A stretch of DNA of 7,389 nucleotides, from contig JAWLDB010000138.1 in assembly GCA_041686915.1 (NCBI GenBank), positions 1 to 7,389 of the forward strand, given 5' to 3'. Shown one piece after another: positions 1-4,432 of this stretch. Position 1 is the first letter of the stretch. Every line of letters starts with the position of its first letter. This stretch comes from JAWLDB01 sp041686915. Lineage in GTDB: Bacteria; Bacillota; UBA994; UBA5500. Under the pieces are notes generated by a model, which saw only the letters and a program-made list of their open reading frames with translations, was not told the DNA's origin and did no database searches. The translations under genes were made by a program, and so were the position numbers.

Positions 1-593
1 GCGCGCTGCGCCATATCGCGGGTGACAAGGCCCGAGCTAGCTACGAGGATGACACCATCAACCACCTGAGCTAGAACAGCTGCATCTGTAACAGCAACGA
101 CGGGCGGGCTATCGATGATGACTATATCAGCATGATCAGCGAGCTGGTCCAGCAGCTGTTTCATGCGAGTGGAGCCTAGCATCTCGGACGGGTTAGGCGG
201 CATCGGGCCGGACGGAATAACTTCCAAATTAGGCACATTGGTGCCAAGTATGACCTCTTCCAATGCCGCATTGCCCACTAAAGCACTCGTCAGACCCTTC
301 AGGTTACTGACCTGAAAAACTCGGTGCAGGTAAGGCCGACGCAGGTCGGCATCTACCACGATTACCCGATTGCCGGCTTGGGCAAAAGTGATGGCAAGGT
401 TCGACAGGGTGGTTGATTTACCTTCGCCTGGGCCAGCACTGGTGATTAAAAGGCGCCGCATCCTCTCGCCTACGTTATAGAACTGGATATTGGTACGAAC
501 CGCACGATACGCTTCTGCAACTCCGGACTTTGGATTTTGTGTAATCAGGCCGAAAGCCATGGGTTGGCTGTGTTTATGTCGTCTGCGTGCCAT
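1..593 (-). CDS. cpsD: BY-kinase (CpsD/CapB-type tyrosine kinase), partial
   Basis: This is a bacterial tyrosine autokinase that acts on the inner face of the membrane with a Wzz/CpsC-type partner to control polysaccharide polymerisation and export. The reading frame is open for 197 codons to the window edge. Visible motifs are Walker A (GPGEGKST, residues 54-61), Walker A' (VIVVDADLRRP, 77-87, the BY-kinase signature) and Walker B (IVIIDSPP, 157-164). An EAYRAVRTNI segment near residue 27 is typical of the oligomerisation region of the family. The C-terminus, where the autophosphorylated tyrosine cluster lies, is outside the window. The ATG at 593 is preceded by AAGGGGGA, which overlaps the end of the upstream cpsC-like gene. 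Only 6 bases separate the two genes, so they are almost certainly cotranscribed. No transmembrane segment is present, as in the Firmicutes split arrangement. A MinD/ParA ATPase is excluded by the DADLRRP motif and the context. Confidence 0.95.
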   Translation of the reverse strand, partial: MARRRHKHSQPMAFGLITQNPKSGVAEAYRAVRTNIQFYNVGERMRRLLITSAGPGEGKSTTLSNLAITFAQAGNRVIVVDADLRRPYLHRVFQVSNLKGLTSALVGNAALEEVILGTNVPNLEVIPSGPMPPNPSEMLGSTRMKQLLDQLADHADIVIIDSPPVVAVTDAAVLAQVVDGVILVASSGLVTRDMAQR

Positions 594-599
594 CCTGAA

Positions 600-1313
600 T
601 TAGTCCCCCTTAGCTGCGGATAAGTCTGCTGTCTTGAACTTGGGAATAGTACCAAGCAGCGGCAGATCCAAGTAGCGTTCTACATCGGTAGGAGTCTTGA
701 TGGTGTTGTCCAAGTATTCAAGCAAGAAGGCGATGAACGCACTGGACATGAGGCCAAGCATGCCAGCAACGGCAATAATCAGCTGCTTCTGTGGCTTGAT
801 TGGGCTACCGGGAAGCACAGCCGGGTCGACTACGACCACGTTGTCCACCTGCATTATGCGAGTAACGTTATCCATGAAGGAGCGGGCTACCGCATTGGCG
901 ATAACAGTCGCAGACCTCGGATCGAGATGTTCGACAGAAATCTCTATAATCTCGGTATCGCCGCGCAGGCTAACTTCAACAGTAGAACGGAGAACACCAG
1001 GGGTAGTATCGAGGTGCAGGTCTTCGATGACCTGTTTCATGACAGTATTGCTCCGGGCGATTTCCCGGTAGGTCTTAACCAGCTGCCTGTTGCTATTGAT
1101 ATCTCCCAAGGCAACCTGGTTCTGATCAGGCGCCTTCCAGACCAGCAGGGTGGTATTCGCCTGATACACCTCTGGCATAACGAAGAAAGCCATCCCTCCG
1201 GCAACCATGACCGCTAAGGTGGGAATGAGTAAGATAATCAAGATGCGTTTGCGTATGATACGCATGATGTCACGAAGGTCTATGGTATATTCCATCTCGT
1301 TTTGGTAGTCCAT
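600..1313 (-). CDS. cpsC: Wzz/CpsC-type chain-length and kinase-activator protein
   Basis: This is a polysaccharide co-polymerase of the Wzz family (CpsC/YveK/CapA type), a membrane protein that sets polymer length and activates the cognate BY-kinase. The 237-aa product has a short cytoplasmic N-terminus, a first membrane helix around residues 24-46, an extracytoplasmic domain around 47-176, and a second helix around 177-200. A proline-rich PGSPIKP motif (168-174) lies just before the second helix, as is usual in the family. The cytoplasmic tail contains DVERYLDLPLLGTIP (210-224), the typical segment after the second helix that meets the kinase. The start at 1313 is chosen because an AAGGAGGG ribosome binding site lies 5 bases upstream. 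The longer frame beginning at 1343 would contain that site within the gene. The kinase gene follows 6 bases downstream. A 425-bp repeat-filled spacer separates it from the phosphatase gene upstream. Confidence 0.93.
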   Translation of the reverse strand: MDYQNEMEYTIDLRDIMRIIRKRILIILLIPTLAVMVAGGMAFFVMPEVYQANTTLLVWKAPDQNQVALGDINSNRQLVKTYREIARSNTVMKQVIEDLHLDTTPGVLRSTVEVSLRGDTEIIEISVEHLDPRSATVIANAVARSFMDNVTRIMQVDNVVVVDPAVLPGSPIKPQKQLIIAVAGMLGLMSSAFIAFLLEYLDNTIKTPTDVERYLDLPLLGTIPKFKTADLSAAKGD

Positions 1314-1318
1314 ATGGG

Positions 1319-1326
1319 CCCTCCTT
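1319..1326 (-). promoter_or_regulatory. Ribosome binding site of the cpsC-like gene
   Basis: AAGGAGGG on the minus strand is a near-perfect anti-16S match 5 bases before the ATG at 1313. It decides the start in favour of 1313 over the in-frame upstream codon at 1343. Confidence 0.85.
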
Positions 1327-1428
1327 AAAATGCTACCTGACAATATTCGGGGTTATAGGTTTGATGACCTGCAATAAAATTACAAAATAATCCTGCCTGG
1401 TTCGACATATTTAGACATACAGAGGTTA

Positions 1429-1478
1429 GGGGACACACCTTAACAGGATGAAAATGCCCTGGCTCAAGGTATGTCCCC
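1429..1478. repeat. REP-like inverted repeat unit 1
   Basis: The left arm GGGGACACACCTT (1429-1441) pairs with the right arm AAGGTATGTCCCC (1466-1478) at 12 of 13 positions, with a loop of about 24 bases. The right arm continues into CCCCATCGGGATA, which recurs in unit 2. Arms of the form GGGGACA...TGTCCCC are common in clostridial genomes as dispersed, probably mobile, small palindromic elements. That comparison is from memory and was not tested here. Confidence 0.75.
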
Positions 1479-1494
1479 ATCGGGATAAGGGCTA

Positions 1495-1578
1495 GGGGAC
1501 ACGCATCAACTTGATGCAGATTCTGCATGTTTAGCCCGGTGTACGGCCTTAGGGCCAAAGCCTGACCCCATCGGGATA
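1495..1578. repeat. REP-like inverted repeat unit 2 (diverged)
   Basis: This begins with the same GGCTAGGGGACAC left end as units 1 and 3 and finishes with ACCCCATCGGGATA, matching the right end of unit 1. The outer stem is shorter than in the other units. The inside holds nested palindromes: GCATCAA/TTGATGC with a 1-base centre (1503-1517) and GCAGA/TCTGC directly after it. It is read as a diverged or rearranged copy of the same element. Confidence 0.6.
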
Positions 1579-1604
1579 CCTAGGCGTGTTGTGTTGGACC
1601 GGGC

Positions 1605-1616
1605 GGAACATGTTCC
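1605..1616. repeat. Palindrome between repeat units
   Basis: GGAACATGTTCC is a perfect 12-bp palindrome. Its flanks extend the pairing imperfectly (GACCGGGC on the left, CCCCGTC on the right). It lies between units 2 and 3 of the repeat cluster. It could be part of the array or a dimeric-protein operator; the sequence does not decide. Confidence 0.45.
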
Positions 1617-1630
1617 CCCGTCTTCGGTTA

Positions 1631-1682
1631 GGGGACACACCTCAACAGCGTTGCTAGTCTTAAGGGCCTGAGGCATGTCCCC
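1631..1682. repeat. REP-like inverted repeat unit 3
   Basis: The left arm GGGGACACACCTCA (1631-1644) pairs with TGAGGCATGTCCCC (1669-1682) at 12 of 14 positions. The left flank GGTTA is shared with unit 1. Mismatches in both stems fall at the same CA/TG position, so units 1 and 3 are clear copies of one element. Confidence 0.75.
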
Positions 1683-1691
1683 ATTGGAATC

Positions 1692-1716
1692 GGGCAGAAT
1701 GGAATTCTGCCCCTAC
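1692..1716 (-). repeat. REP hairpin with GTAG foot
   Basis: GGGCAGAAT (1692-1700) and ATTCTGCCC (1704-1712) form a perfect 9-bp stem around a 3-base loop. On the minus strand the hairpin is immediately preceded by GTAG (1716-1713), the conserved tetranucleotide at the 5' foot of REP elements mobilised by RAYT (REP-associated tyrosine) transposases. No U-tract follows, so it is not a convincing terminator. It lies 23 bases past the stop of the phosphatase gene and could still stabilise the 3' end of that transcript. Confidence 0.65.
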
Positions 1717-1738
1717 ACGTGCAAGATGATTGCGTGGG

Positions 1739-2443
1739 TCATGGAGTTGATCCATATAGGATTATCTTGGGGACGTCGTAGAGTAGGCGCTGTACCTGTT
1801 CGGATTTGAACAGCCTGGCCAGGGTGACTCTGGAATCGGAGATGAGCTGCGCGTAGTCGCCGCCGTGGAAGTCACTGGCCAAGAAGTCGATGTGGCCTGA
1901 GCGCAGGAGTTCCAGCAGCGCGTTCTTGACACGGGCTCCATGATTACCGACAAAGGCAGAGAGTGTGCCTTGCAGTAGAGCGCCTTCTTGCTTAAGCTCT
2001 GCTGCGCGATTGGGAGACTTATGGAGAGCGCTGATGCGCTCCGGATGAACCAGTATCGGCTTGTAGCCCTGTAGCTTAAGCTCGTACAGGCATTCACAGG
2101 CGGTTGAGATTCTGCAGTCGGGCAGAAACTCAACTTGGAGGTAACGGTCGCCTGTGAGTGCCGCGTGCCTGGGTGCTAACAGAACGTCAGCAACCTTGCG
2201 AATAAGGAACTCGCAGCCAGCGTGAACCTTGATTACAGGCGTTATGGACCGAGCTAGGGCTATAGTCTGGTCAAGGTCGGTCGAAGCGGCACCCTGATAC
2301 GCATCTGCATGGGGAGTGATTACCATTTCAGTGACGCCAGATAGTGCTGCATCAGCGAGCAACCTGCTTATCTCCGATTCGCCACAAACACCGTGGCGAT
2401 CTGAGAGTGACATATGTATGTGAAGATCAATCATGTTGGCCAA
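1739..2443 (-). CDS. cpsB: PHP-family tyrosine phosphatase (CpsB/YwqE type)
   Basis: This is a metal-dependent protein tyrosine phosphatase of the PHP superfamily that dephosphorylates the BY-kinase in Gram-positive polysaccharide loci. The 234-aa length is close to the usual family length. The metal-site residues are all visible: D6-L-H8-I-H10, TPH45, E78 in GCEF, H133 in HPER, and D191-F-H193 in ASDFHGG. The predicted start is TTG at 2443, placed about 8-10 bases after TAGGTGGTG. The ATG at 2434 is possible but lies too far from that site. The gene sits upstream of the cpsC- and cpsD-like genes in the same direction, the usual CpsB-C-D order, although the spacer to cpsC is unusually long and repeat-filled. 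Other PHP enzymes such as histidinol phosphatase are less likely given the HPER motif and the neighbours. Confidence 0.92.
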   Translation of the reverse strand: MANMIDLHIHMSLSDRHGVCGESEISRLLADAALSGVTEMVITPHADAYQGAASTDLDQTIALARSITPVIKVHAGCEFLIRKVADVLLAPRHAALTGDRYLQVEFLPDCRISTACECLYELKLQGYKPILVHPERISALHKSPNRAAELKQEGALLQGTLSAFVGNHGARVKNALLELLRSGHIDFLASDFHGGDYAQLISDSRVTLARLFKSEQVQRLLYDVPKIILYGSTP

Positions 2444-2545
2444 GTCGTTGTCACCACCTACCTGATTCGATAACCGCTAATTTCGACAAAATCAGACCGT
2501 GTTCCTTCAGAGTAGGCCAAAAAGTAACAACTCGTAATAACTGGA

Positions 2546-2570
2546 AAGACCGGCCATGACGGCCGGTCTT
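2546..2570 (-). terminator. Hairpin after the 108-aa gene, possible terminator
   Basis: AAGACCGGCC and GGCCGGTCTT form a perfect 10-bp, GC-rich stem with a 5-base loop. It lies 25 bases downstream of the stop at 2596. The minus-strand tail (TTTCCAGTTATTA) is only moderately U-rich, so termination may be partial, with some readthrough toward the cpsB-like gene. Confidence 0.6.
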
Positions 2571-2595
2571 GTTGATTACTTGAACGATGCAGGGC

Positions 2596-2922
2596 CTAAA
2601 GGCTGACGATATGGGAGAAGCGGCTACTGGAAGTGTGGGAAGCAACCTCTTCGAGGAAAGTGGTGACGTCTTCCGGCACGTAGGTGATCGCTCCGTTAGA
2701 AGCAGCAAGATAGGGGTTGGTGTTCACAGTTACGTCGGCATGGGCACCAGATGCCATATCAGCCTCGATGACGGTGTAGTCGGCATCGATTAGCACGGCT
2801 GCGGCAATGCGCTGCCATTTGCCGGGTAGAACAAGCACGCGCGGGCCGCGGCCGAAGGTAATGCGTGATGCATAGACAGGCAACTCATTTTGGTTAACGG
2901 GGGTTTGCATTGCGATTGACAT
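2596..2922 (-). CDS. Unrecognised 108-aa protein under PyrR-type control
   Basis: The gene is not recognised. The 108-aa product has no obvious signal peptide or membrane helix and appears soluble. It contains an alternating hydrophobic segment (RVLVLPGKW near residue 27, followed by AAAVLIDADYTVIEAD), which suggests a small alpha/beta fold, and a serine-rich C-terminal tail (SHTSSS). ATG 2922 is chosen because AAGGAGG (2935-2941) lies 12 bases upstream; the frame upstream of it passes through a transcription terminator and is not credible as coding. The gene has its own promoter and attenuation leader, and a hairpin follows it, so it looks like a single-gene unit with possible readthrough into cpsB. 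A role connected to pyrimidine nucleotides is suggested only by the leader. It resembles none of PyrR, PyrP or PyrB. Confidence 0.7.
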   Translation of the reverse strand: MSIAMQTPVNQNELPVYASRITFGRGPRVLVLPGKWQRIAAAVLIDADYTVIEADMASGAHADVTVNTNPYLAASNGAITYVPEDVTTFLEEVASHTSSSRFSHIVSL

Positions 2923-2934
2923 TATCGGTTCACG

Positions 2935-2941
2935 CCTCCTT
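2935..2941 (-). promoter_or_regulatory. Ribosome binding site of the 108-aa gene
   Basis: AAGGAGG on the minus strand lies 12 bases before ATG 2922, slightly longer than ideal. The intervening spacer is complementary to the loop of the upstream terminator hairpin, which may affect its accessibility. Confidence 0.7.
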
Positions 2942-2943
2942 AA

Positions 2944-2987
2944 GAAAGATAAAACTCCTTGACGGTGCGTGAACCGGCAAGGAGTTT
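2944..2987 (-). terminator. Attenuator terminator of the PyrR leader
   Basis: On the minus strand AAACTCCTTG (2987-2978) pairs perfectly with CAAGGAGTTT (2961-2952). Inside, CGGT pairs with ACCG across a single C/U mismatch, leaving a 6-base loop. The hairpin is followed by TTTTATCTTTC, a U-rich tail (2954-2944). It sits in the leader, ahead of the ribosome binding site of the 108-aa gene, so it must be conditional. Its 5' arm is the partner of the antiterminator. Confidence 0.88.
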
Positions 2988-3019
2988 GCATGCGAAGCTA
3001 TAAACCTACTCCTTACCGG
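2974..3019 (-). promoter_or_regulatory. Antiterminator pairing of the PyrR leader
   Basis: CCGGUAAGGAG (3019-3009), the 3' half of the PyrR hairpin, can pair over 11 bases with CUCCUUGCCGG (2984-2974), the 5' arm of the terminator, with one G-U pair. This competes with both the PyrR hairpin and the terminator. It is the logic of Bacillus pyr attenuators: without UMP-bound PyrR the antiterminator forms and the gene is read. Confidence 0.82.
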
Positions 3020-3041
3020 CCTCACGGGACCAGCTTAAAGG
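3009..3041 (-). ncRNA. PyrR-binding hairpin (pyr leader element)
   Basis: The minus-strand RNA carries CCUUUAAG, then CUGG-UCCCGUGAGG-CCGG, then UAAGG. The lower stem is CCUU with AAGG, the upper stem is CUGG with CCGG, and the terminal region UCCCGUGAGG fits the conserved PyrR-recognition sequence UCCNGNGAGG. The known role is binding of UMP-loaded PyrR, which stabilises this hairpin, blocks the antiterminator and causes termination when pyrimidines are plentiful. Promoter, hairpin, antiterminator and terminator occur in the expected order and spacing within about 120 bases. Assignment rests on recognised consensus, not on a covariance-model search. Confidence 0.87.
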
Positions 3042-3049
3042 TCAGGAGT

Positions 3050-3078
3050 AGTATATCGCTTTGGTAAGCAGGCGTCAA
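3050..3078 (-). promoter_or_regulatory. Sigma-A promoter of the PyrR-leader transcript
   Basis: TTGACG (3078-3073) and TATACT (3055-3050) are separated by exactly 17 bases, each matching the vegetative consensus at 5 of 6 positions. The predicted transcript start is near 3042-3044, directly before the PyrR hairpin. It lies 28 bases beyond the stop of the DUF3825 gene, so the downstream unit does not depend on that gene's transcription. Confidence 0.87.
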
Positions 3079-3106
3079 TAGGGCGGGCGCACGTGATGTT
3101 AGTCAG

Positions 3107-4189
3107 TTACATGCTGCCGTATCCCAGGTCTAGATTGAGCCAAGCGGCCTCGGGTTTGGCGATAAGTCGGGCATTCTGGTACGCCATGTCGAGGGTTAGG
3201 ATGGTATTGCCTCGATAAGAGTCACCCATCTTCTCGAGCACGAGGGCAAAGTCCGGAGGACCCGTGAACTCGAGGGATAGATAGACGGGCATCAAAAACT
3301 GGATCTGGCCGTGGTGGAACTGGGGCACGATCAGTTTATAGTTGCGCTTGGCCATGATACGGGCCGCATCGATGGCGCTGTTCATCAATGCATAAAGGGC
3401 TTTTAAATTATAGCGGCTGTATTGGCTTGGAATACGTTCAAAATTGTCTTCTATTATATGTTCGTCATCCGGGTATACAGGGATATCTGGGTCGAACACG
3501 ATATCGCTGATGCTTTGGAAGAAACTGGCCATCTCAGGGCGACTGGCACGGTGGAACATGTTCATGATTGCACGGTCAGACTCTAGGTACGGCTTGGGGT
3601 TGATATAGCGCCGGTTATTACCCGAGTCGCGTTCACAAACGATGTAGATTTCTCGGAACCATTTATTGATCAGACCCGTGTTAAAAGCCATTAGTCCGTC
3701 TTCCAGCTGAACCAGCTTATTCTGCTGAACCAGGCGGTCATAGATGTTTTCAATATAGCTCTTCAGTATCGGGTGATTCACTTTGGACGCGTATTGCTGG
3801 TATGTCCAGGGCTCAGGTATGGCGATGTCGGCCAGGTCCTGCAGGAAACGCAGCATATCATCCCATTCGGGAAAGAAGATATCTCGGATGCGTACTTCCT
3901 GGTTAATTGCTACAAACCACAAGCCGTACCAGGGCTGGGCTCCGGGACGACGATTCTTCTGACACTTAGCCCAGACGTCATCACCTGCTTCACTGGTGAA
4001 ACTGGTTTTGAAAGCGATATACTCGGCTGTAGCTTCATCGGTTCTTTTATCCTGATTGTTATAGTAGAGGAACTCACTGGCCTGTTCTGCTATGGCGAGA
4101 TCGGTATCGAGCTGGACCATGACAGCCTCTTGAGTAAGAGTCTTGTCACCGGTTGTCTGGCGGATGTAAGACATGATCGAGTCGTACAA
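3107..4189 (-). CDS. DUF3825-type protein
   Basis: The biochemical role is unknown. The assignment to DUF3825 is from recall of family motifs. The clearest is the C-terminal block FHHGQIQFLMPVYL (291-304), then FALVLE, then TILTLDMAYQNARLIAKP (329-346). A middle block has LADIAIPEPW (119-128), ILKSYIENIYDRL (141-153) and AFNTGL (168-173). Residues 58-95 (YIAFKTSF...KNRRPGAQPWYG) resemble the AFNTGL-type segment again, suggesting an internal duplication. There is no signal peptide or membrane helix, so the protein is probably cytoplasmic. The boundary given uses TTG 4189, but the only good ribosome binding site (4230-4238) is 41 bases away and instead fits an in-frame ATA at 4222, which would give 371 residues. 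ATG 4174 has no ribosome binding site. The gene is divergent from the FnIII gene, and no terminator is visible after it. Confidence 0.8.
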   Translation of the reverse strand: MYDSIMSYIRQTTGDKTLTQEAVMVQLDTDLAIAEQASEFLYYNNQDKRTDEATAEYIAFKTSFTSEAGDDVWAKCQKNRRPGAQPWYGLWFVAINQEVRIRDIFFPEWDDMLRFLQDLADIAIPEPWTYQQYASKVNHPILKSYIENIYDRLVQQNKLVQLEDGLMAFNTGLINKWFREIYIVCERDSGNNRRYINPKPYLESDRAIMNMFHRASRPEMASFFQSISDIVFDPDIPVYPDDEHIIEDNFERIPSQYSRYNLKALYALMNSAIDAARIMAKRNYKLIVPQFHHGQIQFLMPVYLSLEFTGPPDFALVLEKMGDSYRGNTILTLDMAYQNARLIAKPEAAWLNLDLGYGSM

Positions 4190-4229
4190 CTGATACGGGA
4201 TGAAGCTGAAGTCTCTAAATATGGGGGAA

Positions 4230-4238
4230 CCCTCCTTT
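4230..4238 (-). promoter_or_regulatory. Ribosome binding site pointing at an ATA codon
   Basis: AAAGGAGGG on the minus strand is a near-perfect ribosome binding site. Eight bases from its GGAGG core lies ATA (4222-4220), in frame with the DUF3825 gene. No ATG, GTG or TTG lies within the usual distance in any frame. Confidence 0.65.
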
Positions 4239-4264
4239 ATGTTGATCGGGGCTTGGGTGCCCGG

Positions 4265-4285
4265 GTCTACTGTCTAGTGTCTATT
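4265..4285. repeat. Tandem heptamer repeat (3 copies)
   Basis: GTCTACT, GTCTAGT and GTCTATT follow one another without a gap, each differing only at the sixth base. They lie in the divergent intergenic region, 27 bases upstream of the DUF3825 ribosome binding site. They could be a regulator's binding sites or a chance or slippage product. Confidence 0.5.
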
Positions 4286-4297
4286 CAACAGAGAGAG

Positions 4298-4327
4298 TAT
4301 GTAGTCCTCTATGTTTGAGGTTGGCAA
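4298..4327 (-). promoter_or_regulatory. Possible promoter for the DUF3825 gene
   Basis: TTGCCA (4327-4322) and TACATA (4303-4298) are separated by 18 bases on the minus strand. Both hexamers are imperfect, so this is only the best candidate in the intergenic stretch. If used, the heptamer repeat would lie just after the transcript start. Confidence 0.3.
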
Positions 4328-4432
4328 TACTAGTGCATTCTGCCGCTGGACTGGCATATAGTGGAGACGATGAGCGTAGTCTACATAAACTGTCGGACTA
4401 TGCAACGGAATATGTGAAGAGGGGTTGGTTAA

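Noticed and set aside
697..1217. Two plus-strand open frames opposite the cpsC-like gene
   Set aside because: They lie antisense to a strongly supported gene, without ribosome binding sites or recognisable motifs.
1325..1558. Minus-strand 77-codon open frame upstream of the cpsC-like gene
   Set aside because: It runs through the inverted-repeat units, has no ribosome binding site, and its residues follow the repeat sequence (Pro, Cys and His clusters). It also contains the ribosome binding site of the real downstream gene.
1429..1716. CRISPR array
   Set aside because: The units are palindromic elements of unequal spacing and length with no regular unique spacers, and no cas gene is present.
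2923..2991. Longer start at 2991 for the 108-aa gene
   Set aside because: The extra 23 codons lie over the attenuator terminator, the U-tail and the ribosome binding site.
3773..4318. Plus-strand 181-codon open frame opposite the DUF3825 gene
   Set aside because: It is antisense to conserved DUF3825 coding and has no ribosome binding site or domain.
4321..4432. Promoter for the FnIII gene
   Set aside because: TATAGT at 4357-4362 is the best -10 candidate but lacks a recognisable -35 at a suitable distance, so no promoter is claimed.
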